Origin: Pseudomonas sp. URMO17WK12:I2
GTDB taxonomy: Bacteria; Pseudomonadota; Gammaproteobacteria; Pseudomonadales; Pseudomonadaceae
DNA length: 64,000 bases
Direction of reading: 5' to 3'
Assembly: GCF_003253735.1 (NCBI RefSeq)
Contig: NZ_QKYW01000006.1
Span: forward strand, 186,001 to 250,000
The first letter of the stretch is position 1; each line of letters opens with the position of its first letter. This document shows positions 43,128 to 52,649 of this stretch, in pieces. The notes under the pieces were generated by a model. The model was given only the letters and a program-made list of their open reading frames with translations, ran no database searches and had not been told where the DNA came from. The position numbers were made by a program, and so were the translations under genes.

Positions 43128-45086
43128 TCACCCCTTGCGGATCAGCTGGCGCAGCATGAACCGATTGGGGTGGCAGCCTTCGGCAACGTCGCTGGGGACG
43201 GGGAGCGGCTCGCTTCCCAGCCAGGCGGCGATCAGTTCACCGGACAGCGGCGCGGTGATCAGGCCGCGCGAACCATGACCGCTGTTGATGTACAGGCCCT
43301 CCTGCCAGGGGCAGGGAATGGATGGCACCTGGCGGGCGTCACGGGCCAGCACGGCATAGGCCTGCGCGAACTGCTCGGCATCGGCCAACGGGCCAATGAT
43401 CGGCAGGTAGTCCGGACTGGTGCAGCGAAAGGCGGCGCGGCCTTGCAGCGTTGCCGGGTCGAGGTCATCGGCCTGGAGGCGCTCGGCCAGGTCACTGGAT
43501 ATCTCCCGGAGCAAGTCCAGGTTGCTGGCGTGTTCGGCGCTGCTCGGCGTGAGGTCATCACTGTCGAAGTTGAAGCTGGCGCCCAGGGTATGCTCGCCCT
43601 GGCGCACCGGCGCGACATAGCCCTCGGCGCAGACCACGGTGCTCAACGCGGTGCTTGATGGCGAAGCCGGCAGCCGACTGATCTGTCCGCGGATACGCTT
43701 GAGCGGCAGGTGCGCGCTTTGCTCGAAGCGGGTGATATCGGCCGCGCCGCAAAGCACCGTTACCTCGGCTTCGGCCAGCGTCCGTTCGCCGTTCAGCGCC
43801 TGCCATTTGCCCTCGACAAGTTGCAACGCCAGCGCGTCGCCGTGGTAGTGCAGGGTGATGCCCGGATGGTCGAGCAGTTGCGCACAGAGGGCCGGAGGGT
43901 GCACCCAGCCGGCATCGGGGTAGAACAGCCCGCCGCTTGCCAGGTCGATGCCGGCCCGTACCTCGGCCTGCTGGCGATCCAGCGCGGTGAGCAGGCTGGT
44001 CGGGAAGGCCGCGGTGAGCTTGGCCTGGCGCTGTGCTTCACGCTCGTCGAAGGCCAGTTGCAGCACGCCGCAATCCTCCCAGTCCTGGCCCTTGTGCAGG
44101 CGTTCTACCAGCCGACGGGTATAGCCGAAGCCATCGACGATCAGCCGCGACAACGCCGTGCCGTGGGCCGACAACTTGAGGTAGAGAACGCCCTGGGGGT
44201 TGCCCGAGGCTTCCTGGGCCGCGGCGCCATGGCGCTCCAGCACCGTGACCTGCCAGCCGCGCCTGGCCAGGCTGGCGGCCGTGGCACACCCGGCCAGCCC
44301 GGCACCGATCACCAGTGCCCGGCGCCGGTCGGGTAGATAGCCGGGGCGGGCGAACCAGGGTTTGTGCAAGGTGCTGGCTGCACCGCCAAAGGTGCCGCGC
44401 ATCACTTCCCATTTCTTGCCGAGCCCCGGTACCCGCTTCATCGCGAAGCCCGCTTCGATCAGGGCGCGGCGCACATAGCCGGTGGCGGTAAAGGTGCCCA
44501 GGGTGGCACCCGGCGCGCTCAATCGCGCCAGCTGCGCGAACAGCTCGGGCGTCCACATCTCGGGGTTCTTCGAGGGCGCGAAGCCGTCTAGAAACCAGGC
44601 GTCGATACGCGCATCGAGCTGCGGCAGCATGGCCAGCGCATCGCCGATCAGCAGGGTCAGCACCACCCGGCCGTCGCCGAACACCAGGCGCTGGAAGCCC
44701 GGATTCAGGCAGCGGTAGGCATCGAGCAGTTGCTCGCTGTAAGGCTGCAGCGACGGCCACAACGCCAGGGCGCGCCGCAGGTCGGGCTCAGTGAGCGGGT
44801 GCTTCTCCACGCTGACGAAATGCAGCCGTGCGCCAGTGCTCGCCCGCTGGTCGAACAGCTCCCAGGCGCAGAGGAAGTTCATGCCGGTGCCGAACCCGGT
44901 TTCGCCGATCACCAACTGCTCGCCAGCTTGCAGCGCCGCGAAGCGTTGCGGCAGGTCGTTGTTGCTCAGGAACACATAGCGCGTTTCTTCCAGGCCGTTT
45001 TCCCGGGAAAAGTAGACATCGTCATAGAGGCGCGAAGAGGGTTGGCCCTGTTCGTTCCAGTCCAGTTGTGCGTGTTGATCGGCCAT
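43128..45086 (-). CDS. mnmC: Bifunctional tRNA 5-methylaminomethyl-2-thiouridine enzyme MnmC
   Basis: 652 residues. N-terminal methyltransferase (about 1-240: VIGETGFGTGMNFLCAWELF as SAM site, DAWFLDGFAPSKNPEMW) and C-terminal FAD oxidoreductase (about 255-650: ALVIGAGLAGCATAASLARR, QEASGNPQGVLYLKLSA, YINSGHGSRGLITAPLSGEL). It converts cmnm5s2U to nm5s2U (C-terminal half) and to mnm5s2U (N-terminal half) at the wobble position of certain tRNAs. Full-length fusion as in E. coli. It lies divergent from the polyphosphate enzyme gene. Confidence 0.95.
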   Translation of the reverse strand: MADQHAQLDWNEQGQPSSRLYDDVYFSRENGLEETRYVFLSNNDLPQRFAALQAGEQLVIGETGFGTGMNFLCAWELFDQRASTGARLHFVSVEKHPLTEPDLRRALALWPSLQPYSEQLLDAYRCLNPGFQRLVFGDGRVVLTLLIGDALAMLPQLDARIDAWFLDGFAPSKNPEMWTPELFAQLARLSAPGATLGTFTATGYVRRALIEAGFAMKRVPGLGKKWEVMRGTFGGAASTLHKPWFARPGYLPDRRRALVIGAGLAGCATAASLARRGWQVTVLERHGAAAQEASGNPQGVLYLKLSAHGTALSRLIVDGFGYTRRLVERLHKGQDWEDCGVLQLAFDEREAQRQAKLTAAFPTSLLTALDRQQAEVRAGIDLASGGLFYPDAGWVHPPALCAQLLDHPGITLHYHGDALALQLVEGKWQALNGERTLAEAEVTVLCGAADITRFEQSAHLPLKRIRGQISRLPASPSSTALSTVVCAEGYVAPVRQGEHTLGASFNFDSDDLTPSSAEHASNLDLLREISSDLAERLQADDLDPATLQGRAAFRCTSPDYLPIIGPLADAEQFAQAYAVLARDARQVPSIPCPWQEGLYINSGHGSRGLITAPLSGELIAAWLGSEPLPVPSDVAEGCHPNRFMLRQLIRKG

Positions 45087-45255
45087 GGTCGCGTGTTCGT
45101 GGCGGGCAGGGCGGCGATTCTAGCAGGGCGCCATGGGCCTGTGATGTGGCCAACGCCTGCTGCCCCATGGTTCCAATCGCCGTGCCGGGGCTGGCGACTT
45201 GCGCTAGGCGGTAATCGACCCCTAGGCTGCTTACACCGTTCATGGAGAGCTGCTT

Positions 45256-46749
45256 ATGTTCGAATCCGCCGAGATCGACCACGTTATCGACAAGGCCGCC
45301 TTTGCCGCCGAAGAGCAAGTGCTGCGCGAGGCGCTGCTCGAGGTGCAGTACGCGTTGCGTGAGCAGGGCCGCCATGCGGTGATCATCCTCATCAATGGCA
45401 TCGAGGGGGCGGGCAAGGGCGAGACGGTGAAGCTGCTCAACGAGTGGATGGATCCGCGGCTCATCCAGGTCAGCACCTTCGATCAGCAGACCGACGAGGA
45501 ACTGGCGCGGCCGGCGGCCTGGCGCTATTGGCGGCAATTGCCGCCAAAGGGGCGCATCGGCATCTTTTTCGGCAACTGGTACAGCCAGATGCTGCAGGGC
45601 CGAGTGCACGGCGACCTGAAGAAGGATCAGCTCAATGGTGCCATCGAAGGTGCGCTAGGCCTGGAGCAGATGCTGTGCAATGAGGGCACGTTGATCTTCA
45701 AGTTCTGGTTTCATCTGTCCAAGAAGCAGATGCTCACGCGCCTCAAAACTCTGCAGGACGACCCGCTGCACAGTTGGCGTCTGAGCCCGCTGGACTGGCA
45801 ACAATCGAGAACCTACGACAAGTTCGTGCGCGCTGGCGAAGACGTGCTGCGCCGCACCAGCCGCGATTACTCGCCCTGGTATATCGTCGCCGGCGCCGAC
45901 GCCAATTACCGCAGCCTGACTGTCGGGCGGATTCTTCTCGAGGGCCTGCAGGCCGCGTTGCGTGGTAGCGGCGAGCGAGTTCCGCTGCCGCACACCACGC
46001 CCCTGATGACCCGCACCGATCAACGTAGCCTGCTCGACAGCCTGGACATGGGCCTGAGCCTCGCCAAGGCTGATTACCGCGAGCAGCTGACCCGTGAACA
46101 GGCACGCCTGGCGCAGTTGATGCGTGACAAGCGCATGCGTCGCCATGCGCTGGTGGCGGTGTTCGAGGGCAACGACGCTGCCGGCAAGGGCGGCGCGATT
46201 CGCCGTGTGGCGGCGGCGCTGGATCCGCGTCAGTACCGCATCGTGCCAGTGGCGGCGCCGACCGAGGAGGAGCGTGCGCAGCCCTACCTGTGGCGTTTCT
46301 GGCGGCATATTCCGGCACGTGGCAAGTTCACCGTGTTCGATCGCTCCTGGTACGGCCGGGTGCTGGTCGAGCGGGTCGAGGGCTTTTGCGCGCCCGAGGA
46401 TTGGCTACGGGCCTACGGAGAAATCAATGATTTCGAGGAGCAGCTCAGCAATGCCGGCGTGGTGCTGGTGAAGTTCTGGCTGGCCATCGATGAGGACACC
46501 CAGCTGCAGCGTTTCCGCGAGCGCGAGGGCAACCCGGTCAAACGCTTCAAGATCACCGAGGAGGACTGGCGCAATCGCGAGAAATGGCCGCTGTACCGCG
46601 AGGCGGTGGGCGACATGGTCGACCGCACCAGCACCCGCCTTGCGCCCTGGACGCTGGTCGAGGCCAATGACAAGCAGTACGCCCGGGTCAAGGTGCTGCG
46701 CACCCTCAACGATGCGCTGGAGGCCGCCTTCGAAAAGGCTAAACACTGA
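45256..46749 (+). CDS. pap: Polyphosphate:AMP phosphotransferase (two-domain PPK2)
   Basis: 497 residues with two PPK2 domains. The N-terminal domain has GIEGAGKGETVK (about 48-59) but a degenerate Walker B (IGIFFGNWYSQ); the C-terminal domain has FEGNDAAGKGGAIRR (about 303-317) and the canonical FTVFDRSWYGRVLVERV. This arrangement is typical of Pap (class II PPK2), which makes ADP from AMP and polyphosphate, with catalysis in the C-terminal half. ATG 45256 follows GGAGAGC at 10 bases. Monocistronic. Confidence 0.95.
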   Translation: MFESAEIDHVIDKAAFAAEEQVLREALLEVQYALREQGRHAVIILINGIEGAGKGETVKLLNEWMDPRLIQVSTFDQQTDEELARPAAWRYWRQLPPKGRIGIFFGNWYSQMLQGRVHGDLKKDQLNGAIEGALGLEQMLCNEGTLIFKFWFHLSKKQMLTRLKTLQDDPLHSWRLSPLDWQQSRTYDKFVRAGEDVLRRTSRDYSPWYIVAGADANYRSLTVGRILLEGLQAALRGSGERVPLPHTTPLMTRTDQRSLLDSLDMGLSLAKADYREQLTREQARLAQLMRDKRMRRHALVAVFEGNDAAGKGGAIRRVAAALDPRQYRIVPVAAPTEEERAQPYLWRFWRHIPARGKFTVFDRSWYGRVLVERVEGFCAPEDWLRAYGEINDFEEQLSNAGVVLVKFWLAIDEDTQLQRFREREGNPVKRFKITEEDWRNREKWPLYREAVGDMVDRTSTRLAPWTLVEANDKQYARVKVLRTLNDALEAAFEKAKH

Positions 46750-46797
46750 TCGTGAGGGGTGCCGCTCGCGCCCGAGGAAGCAAGGGCGGCAGTGCGA

Positions 46798-47025
46798 TCA
46801 GCTCAAGGCGCTATCGCGGTCCCGGCTGTCGAGGATGGCCTGGGACTGCAGCATGCGCGCGATATAGCGTGGCACCTGGCGCTCGGCCTCATCGCGCGAA
46901 AAGTACGGGCCTTCCAGCGTGCCCTCGCGGGTGCTGAAAAAGAACTGGCCATTGATGGTGCTGACCCGCTCGCTGCGGAAATAGGTGCTCTGGCGGGTGT
47001 CTTGCGCGCGCTGGATGGTTGCCAT
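46798..47025 (-). CDS. DUF6316-like small protein
   Basis: 75 residues from ATG 47025 (MATIQRAQDTRQSTYFRSER); the frame is open to 47076. Seen: RVSTINGQFFFSTREGTLEGPYF then RDEAERQVPRYIARMLQ, a small alpha/beta protein of a Pseudomonas-wide family I recall as DUF6316. No function is known. It shares orientation with ybaN and the yecA-like gene. Confidence 0.75.
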   Translation of the reverse strand: MATIQRAQDTRQSTYFRSERVSTINGQFFFSTREGTLEGPYFSRDEAERQVPRYIARMLQSQAILDSRDRDSALS

Positions 47026-47104
47026 GAAAGGCGCCTCGGGTGGGCTGGATTCATGCAGTGTAGCTGCGCGTTGCAAGCTTGCTGGCTGGTCCGTAGGCCG
47101 AGGC

Positions 47105-47506
47105 TCAGCGGCGGTCCGGCAGGGTCTTTTGCTTGAGGATGTACAGGCTCACCAGCACGGCACTGGTGAGCATGAACAGCCGCGCCCAGAACAGGGGCAC
47201 CAGAGCGCAGGAAATGCCGATGCTTAGCCACATCAGGCCGATGGCGTAGATCTTGGCCTTGCGCGGGATGCCTTCACCGGCCAGGTAGTCGCGGATCCAC
47301 GGCCCCAGCTGCGGATGCTCGACCAGCCACAGATAGAAGCGCCGAGAGCTGCGCATGAAGCACGCTGCGGCCAGCAGTAGGAAAGGAGTAGTGGGCAGCA
47401 GCGGCAGGAAGATGCCAACCACGCCCAGCGCCACGCTCAGCCAGCCGATGAACAGCAGGCAGTAGCGCAGCAGCGGGTTGCGGGTTTCGAAGGGTTCGCG
47501 CGCCAT
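47105..47506 (-). CDS. YbaN/DUF454 inner-membrane protein
   Basis: 133 residues with about three to four hydrophobic helices (about 12-30, 37-50, 88-105, 108-124). The motif GVVGIFLPLLPTTPFLLLAAACF is diagnostic for DUF454/YbaN. Function unknown. 16 bases separate it from the yecA-like gene upstream, so the two probably share a transcript. Confidence 0.9.
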   Translation of the reverse strand: MAREPFETRNPLLRYCLLFIGWLSVALGVVGIFLPLLPTTPFLLLAAACFMRSSRRFYLWLVEHPQLGPWIRDYLAGEGIPRKAKIYAIGLMWLSIGISCALVPLFWARLFMLTSAVLVSLYILKQKTLPDRR

Positions 47507-47522
47507 ATCGATGGCGTCGCCA

Positions 47523-48110
47523 TCAATGTGGGCGAGGCTTGAGCAGCGCCGGTTTTTCGTCCGGGGCGTTGCACAACAGGAACAGGGCGGTCAGCAACTC
47601 CGGGATCTGCTCGACCATGCTGTCGACCAGGTCGCGGTCACGGGCGATTTCCGCGAACTCCGGCTGCTCGTCGAACAGGCCCGAGCCAACCATGATCGGC
47701 AGCAGCAATTCGCTGACTTCATCCTCGGCATCGTCGAACCATACGCTTTCACGCAGGAACACGCCTTCCATGAAGCCGATGCACCAGCCGCGCAGGTCAG
47801 AGTCGTCCGGCTCGTCACCGAGGTCCAGCTCGCACGGTACTTCCGGCTCGTCATCGCTGGCCAGCTGGCGGGCGATATGGGCCTGCAGCTGGATCAGCGT
47901 GGCTTCGATGTCGTCGCGCTCCTCGTCGCTGCGGTAGTGCGGCGGCTCGGAGAACAGGGCATCGATCCACTCGCGCGGCTCGACCTTTTCCGGGCAGATG
48001 GACAGGGCGGTCAGATAGCCATGGGCGGCGACATAGTCCAGGGCCTCTTCGTGCAGATCATCGGCATCGAGGAAGGCTTGCAGGCGGGACAGTTGCTCGG
48101 CGAAGGACAT
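47523..48110 (-). CDS. YecA/YgfB (UPF0149) family protein
   Basis: 195 residues, acidic and soluble. MSFAEQLSRLQAFLDADDLHEEALDYVAAHGYLTAL and DLRGWCIGFMEGVF are typical UPF0149 blocks. The C-terminal SEC-C zinc motif of long YecA proteins is absent. Function unknown. ATG 48110 precedes ybaN by a short gap, suggesting an operon. Confidence 0.88.
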   Translation of the reverse strand: MSFAEQLSRLQAFLDADDLHEEALDYVAAHGYLTALSICPEKVEPREWIDALFSEPPHYRSDEERDDIEATLIQLQAHIARQLASDDEPEVPCELDLGDEPDDSDLRGWCIGFMEGVFLRESVWFDDAEDEVSELLLPIMVGSGLFDEQPEFAEIARDRDLVDSMVEQIPELLTALFLLCNAPDEKPALLKPRPH

Positions 48111-48146
48111 CGGTGGCTACCTTGGAGAAGTAAACGAGGCTGGATT

Positions 48147-48238
48147 CTAGCAGGCTGTTGAAAAACTATCTGCGTTACGTTGCAGCGCTCAAAAAAGGCA
48201 GCGGCTGCCTGGCCCGGGCTTTTCAGCAGGCCTGCTAG
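48147..48238. repeat. 92-bp MITE-like inverted-repeat element
   Basis: The ends CTAGCAGG (48147-48154) and CCTGCTAG (48231-48238) are exact inverted copies that extend imperfectly to about 20 bp (CTAGCAGGCTGTTGAAAAAC against CTAGCAGGCCTGCTGAAAAG plus C). The interior TATCTGCGTTACGTTGCAGC recalls a sequence scattered between genes in many pseudomonads. It lies between the divergent yecA-like gene and recQ. Confidence 0.6.
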
Positions 48239-48342
48239 TGCAGACCGGCGCAGCCAGCCAGAGTTGCAGGTAAAGAGCGCTGCCAAGGCCGCACCTCGCA
48301 GCTCAGGTGCGTATAATGCCCCGCTTGATTCGGAGACCCTAC

Positions 48343-50466
48343 ATGCTCGAGCAGGCGCAACGCATCCTCAAAGACGTATTCGGCTATGACAGCTTCCGGG
48401 GTCGCCAGGGCGCGATCATCGAGCGCGTGGCCAGCGGCGGCGATGCGCTGGTGCTGATGCCCACCGGCGGCGGCAAGTCGCTGTGCTTCCAGGTCCCGGC
48501 GCTGCTGCGAGACGGACTGGCCGTGGTGGTGTCGCCGCTGATCGCCTTGATGGACGACCAGGTGGCGACCCTCGAAGAGCTGGGCGTGGCGGCGGTGGCG
48601 CTGAACTCCACCCTGGAAGCCGACCAGCAGCGTGACATCGCCGAGCGTATTCGCCGCGGCGAGATCAAGATGCTCTATCTGGCCCCCGAGCGCCTGGTAC
48701 AGCCGCGCATGCTGGCGTTTCTGCAGCAGCTGCAGATTGCCCTGTTCGCCATCGACGAAGCCCACTGCGTATCGCAGTGGGGCCATGATTTCCGCCCCGA
48801 GTACCTGCAGCTGGGGCAACTGGCCGAACTGTTCCCCGACGTGCCACGCATCGCCCTGACCGCGACCGCCGACATGCGCACCCGTGAGGAAATCGTCAAT
48901 CGCCTGCATCTGCAGGATGCCGAGCGTTTTCTCTCCAGCTTCGACCGGCCCAACATCTTCTACCGCATCGTGCCCAAGGAGCAGCCACGCAAGCAGTTGC
49001 TGGCGTTTCTGGCTGCACGCAAGGGCGATGCCGGCATTGTCTATTGCCTGTCGCGCAAGAAGGTCGAGGAGGTGGCGGGCTTTCTGACCGAGCAGGGTTT
49101 CCCGGCGTTGCCCTATCACGCAGGTCTGCCGGCCGAGCTGCGCGCGTTCAACCAGAAGCGCTTTCTCAATGAGGAAGGCTTGATCATGGTGGCCACCATC
49201 GCCTTTGGCATGGGCATCGACAAACCCAACGTGCGTTTCGTTGCGCACCTGGATCTGCCCAAGTCGCTGGAGGCCTATTACCAGGAAACCGGCCGGGCAG
49301 GGCGCGATGGCTTGCCGGCGGACGCCTGGATGGCCTACGGCCTGCAGGACATGATCTTCCTCAAGCAGATGCTGGCCAACTCCGAAGGCGACGAGCGCCA
49401 CAAGCGCGTGGAACAGCACAAGCTCGACGCCATGCTGGCGCTGTGCGAAGAAACCCGCTGTCGCCGTCAGGTGCTGCTGGCCTATTTCGACGAGGAGCTG
49501 CCGCAGCCGTGCGGGCATTGCGACAACTGCACCGACGGCGTGCAGACCTGGGACGCCACCGAGCCGGCCCGCCAGGCGCTGTCGGCCATCTACCGCAGCG
49601 GCCAGCGCTATGGCGTCGGCCATCTGGTGGACATTCTGCTCGGCCGCGACAACGAGAAGATGCGTGGGCTGGGCCATCAGCACCTGTCGGTGTTCGGGGT
49701 GGGCGGTGCGCTCAGCGAAGGCGAATGGCGTTCGCTGTTCCGCCAACTGGTCGCCCGTGGCCTGGTGGGTGTCGACCTGGAGGGTTTCGGCGGTCTGCGC
49801 CTGTCCGACAGCTGCCGACCGTTACTGCGCGGCGAGGTGACCCTGCAACTGCGCCGAGATCTCAAGCCCCAGCAGAGCGTCAAGGCCTCCGGCAGCGCCG
49901 CGCGGCAGCTGGTGCGTGGTGACGAGCGCGAGCAATGGGAAGCGCTGCGTGCCTTGCGTAAACGCCTGGCCGAAGAGCACGCGGTGCCGCCTTATGTGAT
50001 CTTCCCCGACGCCACACTGCTGGAAATGCTGCGCAGCAAGCCGACCACGTTGGCGGACATGGCCCGGGTCAGTGGCGTCGGCGCACGCAAGCTGGAGCGC
50101 TATGGCGAGGCCTTCCTGGAAGTGCTGGGTGGCAACGACACCCCGGCGCCAGTGGTCGACCTGCGTCATGAACTGGTCAGCCTGGCCCGCGCCGGCATGA
50201 CGCCGAGCCAGATTGCCAGCCAGCTGGGCTGTAGCCAGAAGAGCGCCTATAGCCTGCTGGCCGAAGCTATTGCCGAGCAGCAGATTTCACTGCAGCAGGC
50301 CCTCGATCTGCCAGAGGAGCTGTTGGGCGAAATCCAGGACGCCTTTCTCGACGGTGAAGGTGAGTTGCCGCCGGTGGCGGAGATCGCTCCGCTGTTCGCC
50401 GGTCGCCTGGAGGAAGGTGTGCTGCATTGCGTGCGCGCCGCCCTGCAGGCGGAATTCGAGGCCTGA
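48343..50466 (+). CDS. recQ: ATP-dependent DNA helicase RecQ
   Basis: 707 residues from ATG 48343 ([19 protein letters not shown]); an upstream in-frame start at 48307 adds an atypical leader. Motif [13 protein letters not shown] (about 39-50), DEAH box [14 protein letters not shown] (about 136-149), motif [16 protein letters not shown], the zinc cysteines (CEETRCRRQ and [10 protein letters not shown]), winged-helix and an HRDC domain (about 530-605). Length and order are complete. DNA repair and recombination 3'-5' helicase. Confidence 0.96.
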   Translation: MLEQAQRILKDVFGYDSFRGRQGAIIERVASGGDALVLMPTGGGKSLCFQVPALLRDGLAVVVSPLIALMDDQVATLEELGVAAVALNSTLEADQQRDIAERIRRGEIKMLYLAPERLVQPRMLAFLQQLQIALFAIDEAHCVSQWGHDFRPEYLQLGQLAELFPDVPRIALTATADMRTREEIVNRLHLQDAERFLSSFDRPNIFYRIVPKEQPRKQLLAFLAARKGDAGIVYCLSRKKVEEVAGFLTEQGFPALPYHAGLPAELRAFNQKRFLNEEGLIMVATIAFGMGIDKPNVRFVAHLDLPKSLEAYYQETGRAGRDGLPADAWMAYGLQDMIFLKQMLANSEGDERHKRVEQHKLDAMLALCEETRCRRQVLLAYFDEELPQPCGHCDNCTDGVQTWDATEPARQALSAIYRSGQRYGVGHLVDILLGRDNEKMRGLGHQHLSVFGVGGALSEGEWRSLFRQLVARGLVGVDLEGFGGLRLSDSCRPLLRGEVTLQLRRDLKPQQSVKASGSAARQLVRGDEREQWEALRALRKRLAEEHAVPPYVIFPDATLLEMLRSKPTTLADMARVSGVGARKLERYGEAFLEVLGGNDTPAPVVDLRHELVSLARAGMTPSQIASQLGCSQKSAYSLLAEAIAEQQISLQQALDLPEELLGEIQDAFLDGEGELPPVAEIAPLFAGRLEEGVLHCVRAALQAEFEA

Positions 50467-50576
50467 GCGGGCGCGCGACGCAGGATTATCTTGTTGCGAC
50501 TGGAATCTTGCTCTCTGTCAAAAGCTATGGTTAGCTCGCTAATAATTAGTTTTTGATAATTCCAAGAGTGACCTCA

Positions 50577-51011
50577 ATGTCCCCATCCGAACCCCATCGT
50601 TTCGCCATGCAAGTGGCGCAATTGTCTCGCGCCTGGCGCGCAGAACTGGATCGACGTCTCGCCGGCCTGGGGCTTTCTCAGGCGCGCTGGCTGGTGCTGT
50701 TGCATATCGGCCGCTTCGCTGAGCTGCCCACCCAACGTGAGCTGGCACAGAGCGTCGGGGTGGAAGGGCCGACCCTGGCCCGCCTGCTCGACAGCCTCGA
50801 AGCCCAGGGCCTGGTGGTACGCCACGCGGTGCCCGAGGATCGCCGCGCCAAGAAAATCGCCCTGTGTCCACCAGCCAAACCGCTGATCGAGAAGATCGAG
50901 GCGATCTCCACGCAACTGCGTGAAGAGCTGTTCGCCGGCATCGACCAGGAAGAGCTGCGCATTTGTCAGCAGGTTCACGCACGCATTCTGGGCAATCTGG
51001 AGCGGCGTTGA
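50577..51011 (+). CDS. MarR/SlyA-family transcriptional regulator
   Basis: 144 residues. Winged helix: LSQARWLVLLHIG, TQRELAQSVGVEGPTLARLLDSLEAQGLVVR, and the wing PEDRRAKKIAL, all typical of MarR/SlyA. Its stop overlaps the start of a drug-efflux gene (TGATG at 51009-51013), so it likely controls that transporter in response to its substrate. The operator should lie in the AT-rich 50,500-50,576; AGCTCGCTAATAATTAG is there, but no clean palindrome was established. Confidence 0.9.
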   Translation: MSPSEPHRFAMQVAQLSRAWRAELDRRLAGLGLSQARWLVLLHIGRFAELPTQRELAQSVGVEGPTLARLLDSLEAQGLVVRHAVPEDRRAKKIALCPPAKPLIEKIEAISTQLREELFAGIDQEELRICQQVHARILGNLERR

Positions 51012-52411
51012 TGCACGACCTGTCTCTGCTGCAGAGACGTTACGGGTCGCGCTATCCGAATTACCTGCTGATCGTGCTGATGCTCGGCAGCATGGCGATG
51101 ATTCTCGCCTCGACCAGTGTCAACGTCGCGTTGCCGGCGATCATGGCGGACTTCGGTATCGGCAGGCCGCTGGCGCAGTGGCTGTCCACCGGGTTTCTCG
51201 CTGCCATGACCTCAGGGCTGCTGCTGTCGGCCTGGGCCCAGGCGCGGTTCGGCGCCAGGGCCACGGCGCAGGGCGGCCTGGCGATCTTTATCGTCACCTC
51301 ATTGCTTGCGCTGACGGCCACTGGCGCCTGGCAACTGATCACCCTGCGCATCATCCAGGGCCTGTGCGCCGGCATCGTCCAGCCGCTGGCCATGGTATTG
51401 ATCTTTCAGGTGTTCGCCGGCGGCGGTCGCGGTGCCGCACTGGGCGCCTACGGACTCGGGGTGATGATCGCGCCCACACTCGGCCCGACCATCGGCGGCT
51501 ACCTGGTCGATATGTTCGGTTGGTATGCGGTGTTCTGGTTGCCCTTGCCCATGTGCTTGCTGGCCATGCTGGCCGGCTTGTTCCTGATGCCCAGCGAACG
51601 CCAGCGCGATACGCCGTTTCTCGACCTGTGGGCGTTCGTGCTGCTCAACGTCGGTCTGTTCGCCACGCTCGGTGCTTTGGCCGAAGCCCAGCGTTTTGCC
51701 TGGGCCGAACCGCGGGTATGGGCGCCGGGGGGGATCGGGGTGCTGGCCATCGCGGCCTTCCTGTGGCGCAGCCGCTTCAGCAACAAGCCCTTGCTGCCGC
51801 TTGCGCTGTGGCGGCACGTCGGCTTTCGCAAGGCCAGTTGGGTGGCGCTCGCCCTCGGCATGGGCCTGTATGGCACCACCTACATCATTCCCCTGCATGT
51901 GCAGGCCATCGAGGGCTACAGCGCGGGCTGGGCGGGCCTGTTGCTGCTGCCGACCGGGGTGGTGATGGGCGTCGCCTCGTTCCTGGGCGGGCGCTTGAGC
52001 GACCGCCTGTCGACGGCCGTACTGCTGGTCGCGGGCCTGCTGGCGCTGGTGGTGTCGTCGGTGGGCCTGGGCTGGCTGCAGCCGGGCGCGTCCTTTCTGG
52101 TGCTGTGCTTGTGGGCCTGCATCGGGCGGATCGGCCTGGGCATCCTGTTGCCGGCATTGACCACCGGTGCGCTGGATGCACTCGATCGCGAGCAGGTGCC
52201 CCACGGTGCAGGCGCCATCACCTTCGTGCGGCAGCTCGGCGGGGCATTCGGCGTGAACCTTCTGACCTTTTTCCTGGAGTGGCGCCATCGCCAGGAGGGC
52301 GGCGATTTCGCGGGGGAGGTGGCGGCGTTTCAGCAGAGTTTCTGGCTGATGGGCGTGCTGTTTGCACTGACCATACTCGCGGCGTGGAACCTGCGCCCGT
52401 CACAACGTTGA
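51011..52411 (+). CDS. EmrB/QacA-type (DHA2) multidrug efflux MFS transporter
   Basis: 466 residues with about 14 hydrophobic helices. ASTSVNVALPAIM (about 33-45), GLGVMIAPTLGPTIGGYLVD (motif C, about 152-171) and LLPTGVVMGVASFLGGRLSD (about 312-331) identify the DHA2 drug:proton antiporter-2 family. Such pumps often pair with an EmrA membrane-fusion protein, but none is nearby. ATG 51011 overlaps the marR-like stop by one base; a longer frame from 50963 would overrun it. Substrate unknown. Confidence 0.88.
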   Translation: MHDLSLLQRRYGSRYPNYLLIVLMLGSMAMILASTSVNVALPAIMADFGIGRPLAQWLSTGFLAAMTSGLLLSAWAQARFGARATAQGGLAIFIVTSLLALTATGAWQLITLRIIQGLCAGIVQPLAMVLIFQVFAGGGRGAALGAYGLGVMIAPTLGPTIGGYLVDMFGWYAVFWLPLPMCLLAMLAGLFLMPSERQRDTPFLDLWAFVLLNVGLFATLGALAEAQRFAWAEPRVWAPGGIGVLAIAAFLWRSRFSNKPLLPLALWRHVGFRKASWVALALGMGLYGTTYIIPLHVQAIEGYSAGWAGLLLLPTGVVMGVASFLGGRLSDRLSTAVLLVAGLLALVVSSVGLGWLQPGASFLVLCLWACIGRIGLGILLPALTTGALDALDREQVPHGAGAITFVRQLGGAFGVNLLTFFLEWRHRQEGGDFAGEVAAFQQSFWLMGVLFALTILAAWNLRPSQR

Positions 52412-52649
52412 CGTTGTTCACATAACTAGCCGTATTTCTGGCTTTTTGCGTATGATGGCCAGATTCCCGGCCCATATAACGTGAACGGCTCGGGAAACTC
52501 GCAAGTCTTTGAATTATGACCATACTCACTACTCGGCGGGACAGGGAGCGTTTGCCGAGGCAGCGCTGTGCCACGCCGCACCCTGCAGAACCTTCGGCCC
52601 GGTTAGAGCCGCTGCAACTGTTTTTCGAGCGGAGTTATCGGGAGCTTTT

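Noticed and set aside
46141..46749. Pap as PPK2 of the single-domain class
   Set aside because: Two PPK2 domains are present in one 497-residue frame, so it is the two-domain AMP-phosphotransferase type.
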